Positions 28,940 through 37,625 of a DNA stretch of 64,000 nucleotides are shown piece by piece. This DNA comes from DRWZ01 sp964601505 (GTDB lineage Bacteria; Calescibacteriota; Calescibacteriia; Calescibacteriales; Calescibacteriaceae). A model generated the notes under the pieces. That model had not been told where the DNA came from, did not search any database, and saw nothing but the letters and a program-made list of their open reading frames with translations. The stretch lies in contig CAZRNR010000003.1 in the NCBI GenBank assembly GCA_964601505.1, positions 9,596 through 73,595 of the forward strand, given 5' to 3'. The position numbers were made by a program, and so were the translations under genes. Numbering within the stretch: position 1 is the stretch's first letter; the number at the start of each line of letters is the position of its first letter.

Positions 28940-29410
28940 ATGAGAAAGGGAGAAAATGATATTAAGAGAGAAAAAAAACAACAAAGCAAGGGCAGTAGAA
29001 AGTTTGAGCTTGAATATGAGAGAGTTTCATCAAGCTCTGAAGAATTTTTCTTTTCTTCTCTCTTTTCTAAAGATCTCAGAGCTTTCAAGTGTAAGGGTTG
29101 CAAGAAAGTTATATTCCCACCATCTGATATTTGTCCTTTCTGTGGTAGGAAATTGACAAAAGCAGAATCAATCAAGGTTTCAAATGATGCCAAAGTCTTC
29201 TCTCAAACTATCGTTCATTACCCTATTCCTTTCCTTCAAGATTTTAAGTATCCATTTTCGATAATATCTTTTAGAATTTCCCAAACTGATACTTTCGTTA
29301 TTGTTCCATCTAGGAATACAGGTATATATCTTGGAGATAGAGTTAAGGTTTTCGTCAAACCGGGCGATAAAAAGAAAGATATATCTGATATTGAACTTGA
29401 AAAGCTGTAG
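28940..29410 (+). CDS. DUF35 zinc-ribbon/OB-fold protein
   Basis: The 156-aa protein has a rubredoxin-like zinc ribbon with C51, C54, C65 and C68 (CKGC, CPFC), followed by an OB-fold-like domain ending in YLGDRVKVFVKPG. This is the DUF35 (ChsH2-type) architecture that bridges acyl-CoA between thiolase-fold subunits. It follows two thiolase-family genes, as in archaeal thiolase/HMG-CoA synthase/DUF35 sets. The lysine-rich first 25 residues have no match in my memory of the family. The stop is 3 bp before pheT. Confidence 0.85.
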   Translation: MRKGENDIKREKKQQSKGSRKFELEYERVSSSSEEFFFSSLFSKDLRAFKCKGCKKVIFPPSDICPFCGRKLTKAESIKVSNDAKVFSQTIVHYPIPFLQDFKYPFSIISFRISQTDTFVIVPSRNTGIYLGDRVKVFVKPGDKKKDISDIELEKL

Positions 29411-29413
29411 GAT

Positions 29414-31735
29414 ATGAGAGTACCACTGAGTTGGATAAATGAATTTGTAGACGTCCAATCTGTAGTTGATTTATCTGAAAAACTTCTTTTTTCTGGTATT
29501 GAGGTTGATTCTGTAAAAAAGGTTGGGGAGTTTGCAGAACAGTATAGAGTTGTTGAGGTCATTGAGGTTGGGAAGAAAGAAAACATAAGGTTACCAGTTT
29601 GTTTAATATATGATGGAAATTCAAAATATGAAGTTCTTACTGGAGCAAAGAATATTAAGAATGGGAAGTTTATCTGGTGTCCTCCCGGTTCTAAAGTTAA
29701 AAAAGGTGATGAAATAGTTGAAATTGGAGTAAAGAAAGTTAGAGATATATCATCATATGGGATGTTGCTTTCTCCTGCAGAAATAGGTTTTCCAGATTCG
29801 GAAGAAGATAAATTACTTGAGCTTCCAAATTATGTTCAGGTTGGCGCGAAGGCTTCGGATATTTTCAATCTTCCAGACTTTATTATTGATATTTCTATAA
29901 CTCCTCAAAGGGGAGATTTACTTTCTGTTCTCGGGCTTTCTGTGGAGATTTCTGCTATTACTGGAAGAAAATTGAAATTTGATGTTGAAAAAATTTGGGA
30001 TTTCTCAGGAATTTATTCAGATCTTAAGGATCTGAGGAAAGTTGATCTTTTTGATATCGTTATAGATAATGAAGATGCATGTAAGCTTTATTTTGGTGGT
30101 CTTTTTTCTGGAAACATTCGTAATGCTGTTTCTTCTCCATTAGTTATTTCAAGGTTATACATGTGTGGAGGAAGGCCGATAAACCCTATTGTTGATGCAA
30201 CAAACTATGTTCTGTTTGAGGTTGGACAACCAACACACGTTTTTGACTTTGATAAGATCGGTAATGATATTAAGAAGAAAATAATTGTAAGGAACGCTAA
30301 AAATGGAGAGAAAATTTTGTGCCTTGATGGAAAAGAAAGAGTTCTTTCTGAACACGACCTTGTGATTGCTGATGAAGATCAACCAATAGCTATTGCAGGA
30401 GTTATAGGTGGTGAGAGATCATCTGTTTCTTATGACACAAAGAGAGTTTTACTTGAAAGTGCTTTTTTCTCTCCAAGATATATCAGAAGGACTTCAAAAC
30501 TCCTTGGTGTTGAGACTGAATCATCTTATAGGTTTGCAAGGAGAGTTAGCCCATCTGGAGTTCTTTTGGCTTTTTTGAGAATAAAAGATATATTTTTGAA
30601 GGAAGGTTTGGAATTTTTGGGTTATAATATTGCTGGAAATTTTGAGGAATTTAAAAATAAAAAGATCCGTTCCTCTATTTCTTTCTTCTCAGAATATACG
30701 GGAGCAAATATAGATAAAGAGAGTATAAAAAGTTCATTGAGTGCTCTTAGGATAAAAGTATATGAGGAAGGAGAAGATCTTTTGTGTGATATCCCAATCT
30801 GGCGGGGAGACATTAATTTGAAGGAAGATTTAGTTGAGGAGGTGGTGAGAATAGTTGGTTACGATAAGATTCCAAAGACTATTCCAAAGGTCCCTTCTGA
30901 ATTTCATGAAAAAGATTTTACCATCAGAGATCATATTGAAAAGATAAGAGATATGATGGCTTTTGCTGGTTATGTTGAGGTCAAAACTTATCCTTTTTCA
31001 AAGGTTGATGGTATTGCTATAAAAAATCCGATAACCTCCGATTTCGCTTTTTTTTCAGATAAGCTTGAGGATAGGATTAAAGATGTTGTAATTAAGGCTT
31101 TTAAAAATGGTGTAAGGAATATAAGGATTTTTGAAATAGAAAAGGATATTTCTGGGAGCTGGATTCTTTCTTTTGGTATCTGTGGATATTCTTTCCCGCA
31201 AAAATGGACATTCCAGAAGGATAAGAAGGTGGATATTTTTGATGCGAAAGAGATTTTTGAAATACTGTTTCCTCCTGTTCAATTAACTTTTTCTAAACCT
31301 GATATAAGAAAGGATGGTTTTTCATTTGAAGTTTTTATAGAAGAAATAAAGATTGGAGATATTATATATGAGCACTCAAGCGAGATACTTGAGGATATTT
31401 TTGTTGGAAAGATCTATCTTGATAGAACTTTAGGGCTGATCAATAGATTTGGGAGATTTCATTCAGATCTTCCGTTGATTGAGCGCGATATATCTTTCTT
31501 CCTTAAGGATGATAATGTGGTCTGGGCGGATGTGAGAAAACTATTTTTTGTTTCTGAAAAAATCATTGATGTTTTTGTTTTTGATGTTTGGGAGAAAGAT
31601 AAAAAGAGCATAACCGCAAGGGTTGTGATAAACCAGGGTAGTAAAACAATGACATCGGAGGAGATAAATCAATTGCTTAATAAGATAATTTCTAATCTCA
31701 AGCAGAACGGTTTTGAGGTCAGGGTTTCACAGTGA
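29414..31735 (+). CDS. pheT: Phenylalanine-tRNA ligase beta subunit
   Basis: The beta subunit of the (alpha-beta)2 synthetase, 773 aa. It starts with RVPLSWINEFVD, followed by an EMAP-like tRNA-binding OB domain (about 39-150). B3/B4 has VDATNYVLFEVGQPTHVFDFDKI, B5 spans about 395-470, and the catalytic-like core follows. The FDX-ACB anticodon-binding domain is at about 680-773 (LPLIERDISFFLKD). pheS is not adjacent, which is less common. The gene is at the end of the thiolase operon. Confidence 0.95.
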   Translation: MRVPLSWINEFVDVQSVVDLSEKLLFSGIEVDSVKKVGEFAEQYRVVEVIEVGKKENIRLPVCLIYDGNSKYEVLTGAKNIKNGKFIWCPPGSKVKKGDEIVEIGVKKVRDISSYGMLLSPAEIGFPDSEEDKLLELPNYVQVGAKASDIFNLPDFIIDISITPQRGDLLSVLGLSVEISAITGRKLKFDVEKIWDFSGIYSDLKDLRKVDLFDIVIDNEDACKLYFGGLFSGNIRNAVSSPLVISRLYMCGGRPINPIVDATNYVLFEVGQPTHVFDFDKIGNDIKKKIIVRNAKNGEKILCLDGKERVLSEHDLVIADEDQPIAIAGVIGGERSSVSYDTKRVLLESAFFSPRYIRRTSKLLGVETESSYRFARRVSPSGVLLAFLRIKDIFLKEGLEFLGYNIAGNFEEFKNKKIRSSISFFSEYTGANIDKESIKSSLSALRIKVYEEGEDLLCDIPIWRGDINLKEDLVEEVVRIVGYDKIPKTIPKVPSEFHEKDFTIRDHIEKIRDMMAFAGYVEVKTYPFSKVDGIAIKNPITSDFAFFSDKLEDRIKDVVIKAFKNGVRNIRIFEIEKDISGSWILSFGICGYSFPQKWTFQKDKKVDIFDAKEIFEILFPPVQLTFSKPDIRKDGFSFEVFIEEIKIGDIIYEHSSEILEDIFVGKIYLDRTLGLINRFGRFHSDLPLIERDISFFLKDDNVVWADVRKLFFVSEKIIDVFVFDVWEKDKKSITARVVINQGSKTMTSEEINQLLNKIISNLKQNGFEVRVSQ

Positions 31736-31830
31736 TTTATCTAAATTTCGCTCGCTTATATATTTTTGTGATTGATTTTGTGAAGCCCATTTTTTCTTAT
31801 ACTTCTGATTTTTTAGGACATATTTAAGTT

Positions 31831-32052
31831 CTATAGATTCATTGTTTCTTTATTTTTCTTGATGAACTCTGAAAAATCGATAATGAGGAGACCTTTTGAT
31901 GAATATTTCTTTATATATTCTTTCAGTAATTTTCTTTGAACTCTTCTCCATATGATGTAAATAGGGAAGAATATGATAGCAAGAATTTTTTTTACTATGT
32001 GAATGATGGTTGCAAGTCCAAGTATAGATAAGGAAAATAAGGATTTTAACAT
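31831..32052 (-). CDS. Small membrane protein (unknown)
   Basis: A 73-residue frame with a long hydrophobic stretch (about 3-33, SLFSLSILGLATIIHIVKK onward) followed by a lysine/arginine-rich amphipathic tail. No family is recognised and it lies alone between two plus-strand genes. Composition is plausible for a real single- or double-pass peptide, but support is limited to the open frame. Confidence 0.4.
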   Translation of the reverse strand: MLKSLFSLSILGLATIIHIVKKILAIIFFPIYIIWRRVQRKLLKEYIKKYSSKGLLIIDFSEFIKKNKETMNL

Positions 32053-32149
32053 CCTATTTAGTAATTTTTTGTTCTCTGTGATTACGAGTAAAAAAACGGA
32101 TTTTCTTGAATACTGAAAATTTTAGATTTTTGAGATTATATAGGGAAAT

Positions 32150-33199
32150 ATGGTTCTTATATATGGAGCTTATGGATATACTGGAAGACAACTTATACAA
32201 CTTCTTTCAAAAGGAAAAGTGGATTATTATGTTGCTGGGAGAAACGAGAAGAAGTTGATGGACTTATATAACAAGATAGAGGGTAAAAAGCCGAAAAACT
32301 ATTTTATCTGCTCACCGAAGGATATTTTTTCAGTGGATGCAAAAGATATAGATCTTGTCGTTAATACTGCAGGCCCTTTTTCTGATATAGGTGAGAATAT
32401 TGTGAGATTTTCTTATGAGATTGGTGCAAATTACATAGATTGTTCTGGGGAAGCATTCTGGACTAAAAAATTGGTTGAGGATTTTTCTAAGAAGTTCTCT
32501 TCGAAAAATATATTCTTATCCTCGGGAGTTGCTTGGGAAACTGTTGCTGGAGAGATGGCTGTAAAAAAGCTTGTTAGAGAATCTGGTGTGGAGAAGGTAA
32601 GAAAGGATAATAATTCTATATACCTGGTTTATCTTGCAGAATTCAATATGTCCCCCGGAACTTTACAATCTTCTGTGAATATAGTTAGGTCCGGAGCATT
32701 GGTTTGGAATAGAGGTTTTCTAAATCCAGTTAAACCTCTGGAAAGGAGATTTGAATTTGATTTTGAAGGAAAAAAATTTATAGCGACAAATATAACTACT
32801 TCTGATATCATTAATGTTCCGAATTCTCTTGGGGAGTTAAGAGATCAGATAAATTTTGATGTTTTGTTTGCAACAAGGCGAGCTTATCTTTTGTTTTTCT
32901 TGAAGTCTTTTTTATTTCTTACAAAGTATCGCATATTTTCTGAATTCTTCAAATTGGTTTTTGACTTGATTCCAGAACCTAATGAAGATGATCATCCTCT
33001 TGCATCTGCTATAGCATTTTTGGTAGATAGTAATGGTAATGTTATTCAATCAGCATCTATAAAGTCATCAAAACCATATAATACTACTGCTAAGATTATG
33101 AATTACTTTGTTGAAAGATTTTATGAAGGTAAAATAAAATCTTCTGGTTATAAATCTCCGACTGAACTCGTTGATTTTCCAGAAAACATATTTTATTAA
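32150..33199 (+). CDS. Saccharopine dehydrogenase-like NAD(P)-binding protein
   Basis: The 349-aa product opens with a nucleotide-binding motif (VLIYGAYGYTGRQLIQLL) and continues with DIDLVVNTAGPFSDIG and NYIDCSGEAFWT. That pattern is typical of the saccharopine dehydrogenase/trans-acting enoyl reductase family. The length and lack of a lysine-pathway context make a true saccharopine dehydrogenase unlikely. A lipid or enoyl reductase role is possible but not shown. The gene is monocistronic. Confidence 0.8.
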   Translation: MVLIYGAYGYTGRQLIQLLSKGKVDYYVAGRNEKKLMDLYNKIEGKKPKNYFICSPKDIFSVDAKDIDLVVNTAGPFSDIGENIVRFSYEIGANYIDCSGEAFWTKKLVEDFSKKFSSKNIFLSSGVAWETVAGEMAVKKLVRESGVEKVRKDNNSIYLVYLAEFNMSPGTLQSSVNIVRSGALVWNRGFLNPVKPLERRFEFDFEGKKFIATNITTSDIINVPNSLGELRDQINFDVLFATRRAYLLFFLKSFLFLTKYRIFSEFFKLVFDLIPEPNEDDHPLASAIAFLVDSNGNVIQSASIKSSKPYNTTAKIMNYFVERFYEGKIKSSGYKSPTELVDFPENIFY

Positions 33200-33429
33200 A
33201 TTAACTCATTTCAACTCTTTTAAAATTTTAAGGCTAATTGTCTGGAATAAGGTGAGAAACCTTATTGAGAACATTTTGAAATGTCTTATTTTTACATCTG
33301 TTGAGATGTGATATAGCAATGTAAAAAATGCAATAAATTCCTTCTGATTTATTTGCTTCATTTGTTTATTTTCAGTTTTTATAGATAAGAATATTCTGTT
33401 TAACTATATTTCATTGATCATTCTTTGAG

Positions 33430-34278
33430 ATGATAATTTTTGCTGTAATTTGTTTTTACTTTGTAGTTATTTTCTTAAAAATATATTGGGGTATAAGGGG
33501 TGATAATTTAGGACTTTTTGCAGATGGGCTTGATTCTGTGAAAAATTTAGCAACTTTGCTTACAGCTGCTATATTTTCAAAGGTTTCTCTAAAGGGAGTA
33601 GATGATACACATCACTTTGGGCATACGAAATATGATTCTTTTGGAGCTGTTATAATAGCTATTTCTCAGTTATTCTTTTCTGGGATCGCTATCACTTTTG
33701 TTCTTTTGAAGTTTGGGCAGGTTCCAGCTGAAAGTTCCGTTAGAGATTCTCTGATATCTTTTTTATTTATGATTTTTGTTGTTCTTGGTATGTATGTTTC
33801 TCTTAGAACATATAAATCAGAATCAATTCGTGCAGAGTTTTGGCATGAGTTTTCTGATCTTGTTCAAACTGGATTTGTTTTGTTATCAACTTATGTTTCT
33901 GTAAAGTATTTCTCTCTGGTAAATTCAGTACTGGCTTTGCTTATTGCTCTTTTCCTTCTTTTCAATGGAGTTAGAACTATTTGGCGTGTTGAGAAGTTCA
34001 TTATGGATTGGGCTCCCCCACCTTATGTTATTTCTGCTATAGAAAAAGTCGTTTCAAACTACAAGAATGTGTATCTTAGAGAAAATAAATCTCTTATGTC
34101 TTCCGAAAAAAAGGTAAGGGTTGAACTCACAATACAAGTTGAAGGAGATATGTTGCTATCAGAAGCTCACAACTTTTCCCACATTATAGAAGATAATGTT
34201 AGGAAAAAACTTAAAGAGATAGGATTCGAGGTTGAAAATATAGTTATACACTTTGAACCATCTGGTGCTCATAGATAG
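33430..34278 (+). CDS. Cation diffusion facilitator family transporter
   Basis: A 282-residue metal-proton antiporter of the CDF family. The first site is DGLDSVKNL, preceded by a membrane helix. HHFGHTKYDSFGA is the conserved loop after TM2, and FWHEFSDLVQ gives the HxxxD of TM5. Several hydrophobic segments follow, and a cytoplasmic beta-alpha domain (about 210-282) ends the protein. The usual substrates are Zn2+, Fe2+ or Mn2+; HxxxD at TM5 fits Zn/Cd. TM1 begins almost at residue 1, so the N-terminus is short. Confidence 0.87.
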   Translation: MIIFAVICFYFVVIFLKIYWGIRGDNLGLFADGLDSVKNLATLLTAAIFSKVSLKGVDDTHHFGHTKYDSFGAVIIAISQLFFSGIAITFVLLKFGQVPAESSVRDSLISFLFMIFVVLGMYVSLRTYKSESIRAEFWHEFSDLVQTGFVLLSTYVSVKYFSLVNSVLALLIALFLLFNGVRTIWRVEKFIMDWAPPPYVISAIEKVVSNYKNVYLRENKSLMSSEKKVRVELTIQVEGDMLLSEAHNFSHIIEDNVRKKLKEIGFEVENIVIHFEPSGAHR

Positions 34279-34303
34279 TTATTTGATTTTAAAATATTTA
34301 TCT

Positions 34304-35629
34304 CTATTCTATCCCTACTATTTTACCATCTTTCACTTTTACAGATTCAATTTCTTCAAAATCGCTCAATTCTCCTTTTGTCTCTTTTATTCTCCATATT
34401 ATGTAAGTTGAACTTCTTATATCTCCATTTTGTGTGAAATCAACATCACCTGATACGCCTTTGTAATCTATGTCTAAACCTGATTTTATTTTTTCTTTTA
34501 TTAATTTCCAACTTCCTCCATCAGCTGAAGGAGGTTTTACTATCTCTCCTCCATTTGTTACTTCCACTATTTTATCCTTTACTTTATCTGATTCATAAGT
34601 TCCAGCTGATTCTATTGCTACGGCTATAACATATACAGCATCGTATGTGAGAAAATCTACTGCCCCCCCACCACCGAATCTGTCTATCAATTTTTTCCTA
34701 AAACTCTCATAATCAGGATCATCCCCTGGAGGGGATATAGTTGTTCCTTCCATATTACCTTTTACAAGATCTCCTGCTGGACCTCCAGATATTTCTGGAA
34801 ACTGATTGCAGTCACATCCGAATAATTTAGGAGTATTTTTTCTATTTTCCAGAATAAAGTTTCGCAATTCTACTAAAAGATTTATACCATCTTTTCCAAA
34901 GGTATAAAGAAATATTCCGTCTGGTTCCCCTTTTCTATAAAGTTCATTTACATCTTCTTTGAAGTTTTTTGTTTTGTCAGGAGGATATGGAACCGCTGAT
35001 AATATTTCTCCTCCAAGTTTTGTTATTTCCTCTGTAAGAACTTTTGAGAACTCTCTACCGTCCCAATCATCTCTATATATAACAGAGATTTTTTTTATTT
35101 CTTTAGATATTATATGGTTTGCTAAAACTTTTGCTTGGAATTCGTCAGATGGGCAGATTCTGAATATAAAACCTCCATCTTCAATATTTGATATGATAGG
35201 ACTCGTTGGCCATGTTCCCATCACAAGTATTTTATTTTCTGATACGAATGGACATTTCTTTTCTCTTTCAAGATCTTCCTGTTCATCCCACCTACAAACT
35301 CCAGATATCAAGGTTTCACTCGTATCTGGCCCTACTATGATTTTTATTCCCCTTGAGATGAATCGTTGAAGGCACATTTTTACTCCTTCTGGAGATTCAC
35401 CATAATCACATATGATAATCTCAAGTGGTTTGCCAAGAACTCCTCCTTCACTGTTGATTTCATCTTCTGCATATTTGAATGTTGTCGCTACAACTTCCCC
35501 CCATGCTGCATCAACGCCTGTTAATGGTGCAAGTCCTCCTATTTTTATTGTGTCACGCTCTTTTTTGAGACCATCCGAGCTACAGCCAATTATCAGAAGG
35601 AAAAGGTAGAAAAATTTTCTAATGATCAT
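34304..35629 (-). CDS. Branched-chain amino-acid-type ABC solute-binding lipoprotein
   Basis: The 441-aa protein has a short signal and lipobox (LLIIGCSS, C16), then a Peripla_BP_6 receptor: IKIGGLAPLTGVDAAWG, AEDEINSEGGVLGKPLEIIICDYG, and FGGGGAVDFLTYDAVYVIAVAIESAG. The family binds amino acids or small amides for Liv-type ABC transporters. No permease or ATPase gene is adjacent, so the ligand is unclear, and it may serve as a sensor. Its start overlaps the preceding small gene by ATGA. Confidence 0.88.
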   Translation of the reverse strand: MIIRKFFYLFLLIIGCSSDGLKKERDTIKIGGLAPLTGVDAAWGEVVATTFKYAEDEINSEGGVLGKPLEIIICDYGESPEGVKMCLQRFISRGIKIIVGPDTSETLISGVCRWDEQEDLEREKKCPFVSENKILVMGTWPTSPIISNIEDGGFIFRICPSDEFQAKVLANHIISKEIKKISVIYRDDWDGREFSKVLTEEITKLGGEILSAVPYPPDKTKNFKEDVNELYRKGEPDGIFLYTFGKDGINLLVELRNFILENRKNTPKLFGCDCNQFPEISGGPAGDLVKGNMEGTTISPPGDDPDYESFRKKLIDRFGGGGAVDFLTYDAVYVIAVAIESAGTYESDKVKDKIVEVTNGGEIVKPPSADGGSWKLIKEKIKSGLDIDYKGVSGDVDFTQNGDIRSSTYIIWRIKETKGELSDFEEIESVKVKDGKIVGIE

Positions 35630-35826
35630 AATACAAATATTATTTTAGTTTTACAGGATTTTCCTATTTTTGTTATGTAATTTTTAGGTGAATTATCAGC
35701 ATTTTTTGGAAAGACAATTTTTATAGTTGTGAGTTCATCTGAAATATAAAAGGGAATATTGGATTCGTATGCTTTTTCTATGTGTCTTAAAATCAAGATA
35801 ATTAAAACAAAAAACCTAGCTTGCAT
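35626..35826 (-). CDS. Small possibly exported protein upstream of the binding lipoprotein
   Basis: A 66-residue frame from ATG 35826 with a hydrophobic N-terminal segment (ARFFVLIILIL) and a polar remainder. Its TGA overlaps the ATG of the solute-binding protein (ATGA), which favours a real, coupled gene. No similarity is recognised. It could instead be a leader peptide affecting the downstream gene. Confidence 0.4.
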   Translation of the reverse strand: MQARFFVLIILILRHIEKAYESNIPFYISDELTTIKIVFPKNADNSPKNYITKIGKSCKTKIIFVL

Positions 35827-36119
35827 AGGAAAATTTTTAAATATCAATTTGCATAAAGGTATGGTGTGTTTAGATTACTCTTTCGCTCTTTTATTAATTT
35901 AGGTATTCATGTGTTTTTATGATTACCTAATATTTACCTCTAATTATGATTTTTTGTCAATGGGAATATGAATTTTTTATCTATTATTTGTAAGATTTGG
36001 CGACATATTAGGACAAATTTTTTGTATCCTTTAAGATTCCCTTTATATTTTATTTCATTTTCGTTTTGGTCATCGTTGGATTTTTTTATGGAAAATTAAT
36101 ACTTCTGATTTCGATCATA

Positions 36120-36125
36120 TATAAT
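36120..36125 (+). promoter_or_regulatory. -10 box suggesting a leaderless mRNA for the ExbD-like gene
   Basis: A perfect TATAAT ends 10 nt before the ATG at 36136, with no Shine-Dalgarno between. A start 7-10 nt after the box would put the mRNA 5' end at or next to the initiation codon. A second TATAAT at 36129-36134 is too close to serve. Confidence 0.5.
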
Positions 36126-36135
36126 CTATATAATT

Positions 36136-36669
36136 ATGATTAAGAATAGAAAAAGGGAGCTATCTGTTTCAGGAGATATAAATGTTATACCTTTTATAGA
36201 TATGCTTTCGGTTATAATAATATTTCTGATAATGGTTGCAAGCTTTATGAATCTTGGGATAGTTGAATCATCTATGCCTCGTGCTGGTGGAGCTGAAGCT
36301 CAAGCTGCTCAACAAGAGCAAAAACAGCAGCAAGAACAACAAAGATTAGACCTTACAATAGCTATAACCGAAAAGGGGTTTTATATAGGTGGTGCAGGAG
36401 CTATACTACAGGAGAGAGCTGGAGAACCAACTATACCAAAAAAACCGGATGGTGAATATGATTACCAAGCTCTTAACGATAAACTCTGGGAGATAAAGAA
36501 AGAATACCCTAATGAATGGACGGTCATAGTACTTCCAGAAGATGGAATAAAATATGAAGTCATAATAAAGGTTATGGATGCATCTCGTGAAAGATGGATT
36601 GAGGAGAACGGAAAAAAGGTTAAAAAATATCTGTTCCCGAATGTTGCTATAGCTGCTGGTATATTTTAG
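36136..36669 (+). CDS. ExbD/TolR family biopolymer transport protein
   Basis: The 177-aa protein has the diagnostic N-terminal helix DINVIPFIDMLSVIIIFLIMVASF (about 14-37, split motif) carrying the proton-path aspartate D22. It is followed by a Gln-rich linker (about 55-72) and a periplasmic domain with TVIVLPEDGIKYEVIIKVMD, which matches the ExbD/TolR fold. There is an extra loop at about 85-105 and a charged segment before the end. No ExbB/TolQ gene is next to it, so its motor partner is elsewhere. Confidence 0.85.
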   Translation: MIKNRKRELSVSGDINVIPFIDMLSVIIIFLIMVASFMNLGIVESSMPRAGGAEAQAAQQEQKQQQEQQRLDLTIAITEKGFYIGGAGAILQERAGEPTIPKKPDGEYDYQALNDKLWEIKKEYPNEWTVIVLPEDGIKYEVIIKVMDASRERWIEENGKKVKKYLFPNVAIAAGIF

Positions 36670-37019
36670 ATATCCTATCTAAAGAGGGAAAATAGTTAAA
36701 TACTTGAATAAATGATTTATTTATTGTATATCTCTTTTTAAAACCTACCTGTGTATATTCCTTTTAAGTCAAGTAAAAATAAAATGAACAATTCAATCTA
36801 TCTATAAATGAGATTTTAATTTGTTTTGCAACATTGTTGTCTGTAATTTAATGTATCTATGTGATATCATATAATTTCGAAAACTTACATATCTTATTTA
36901 AAATATTTGTAGCCTGGAGTCATCTTTTATATTTTGTATCATTTAAGTTTTGTTATGCTTGCATGAAAAAAATTTTGCATTTGAGATTAATTTTCTTTGT
37001 ATCTGTAATATAATGAAAA
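36670..37019. other. Intergenic region with an AT-only hairpin
   Basis: About 350 bp with no acceptable gene. TTTAGATA and TATCTAAA form an 8-bp hairpin directly at the end of the ExbD-like gene (about 36665-36683). It lacks the GC stem and T-run of an intrinsic terminator. TATAAT at 37009-37014 is a likely -10 for the following gene, only 5 nt before its ATG. Confidence 0.45.
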
Positions 37020-37442
37020 ATGAAGATTAGATATATTATTTTTTTAGCCTTGCTCTTTTCCTGTGGGGTAGAGGAGTCAGAATTAAAGAAGAGTTCATAT
37101 TCTAAAAGTAGCCATAATAGTGGGATGAATTGTATGGAGTGTCATAGGAAGGGTGGTCCTGGTGAGGGGGTATTCAAGGTAGCTGGCACTGTGTATGATA
37201 AGAATGGTCAGATATATCCTGGAACTACTGTGAAGTTTTACACAGGAGCAAATGGGAGTGGAGAATTGAAATATACTTTAGAGGTAGATAAAAGTGGGAA
37301 CTTTTATACCACAGAAGATATTGGGCAGGGTCTGTATCCAGCAGTTGAGGGTAGGGGTGGAGTGAAATATATGCCTACGAGTGCTTCTTCTGGAGCTTGC
37401 AACAGTTGCCATGACCAGAATAATAGGATTTGGGCTGAATAA
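37020..37442 (+). CDS. Lipoprotein with two CxxCH haem-binding motifs
   Basis: The 140-aa product has a lipoprotein signal (ALLFSCGVEE, C15). CMECH (C38, C41, H42) lies near the start of the mature part and CNSCH (C127, C130, H131) near the end, so it is a probable dihaem c-type cytochrome. Between them is a beta domain (VAGTVYDKNGQIYPGTTVKFYTG) like carboxypeptidase regulatory repeats. It may move electrons at the outer face of the envelope. No other electron-transfer gene is adjacent. Axial ligands beyond the two histidines are not evident. Confidence 0.75.
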   Translation: MKIRYIIFLALLFSCGVEESELKKSSYSKSSHNSGMNCMECHRKGGPGEGVFKVAGTVYDKNGQIYPGTTVKFYTGANGSGELKYTLEVDKSGNFYTTEDIGQGLYPAVEGRGGVKYMPTSASSGACNSCHDQNNRIWAE

Positions 37443-37625
37443 AGTTTTCCTGCTCTCTATAAGTCGTATGCGAACCTTTAATGAACAAGCATTCGGGATG
37501 AATAAATTTTTCCTGTTCTTTTGTAAAACTTGATTTATTTCTGGCTAATCACTCAAAGGTTATGTAAAGCAAAACTTTCTTGATTTTCTAATTGGATTTT
37601 CCAGACGTAAGTAAAATCAATTGAC

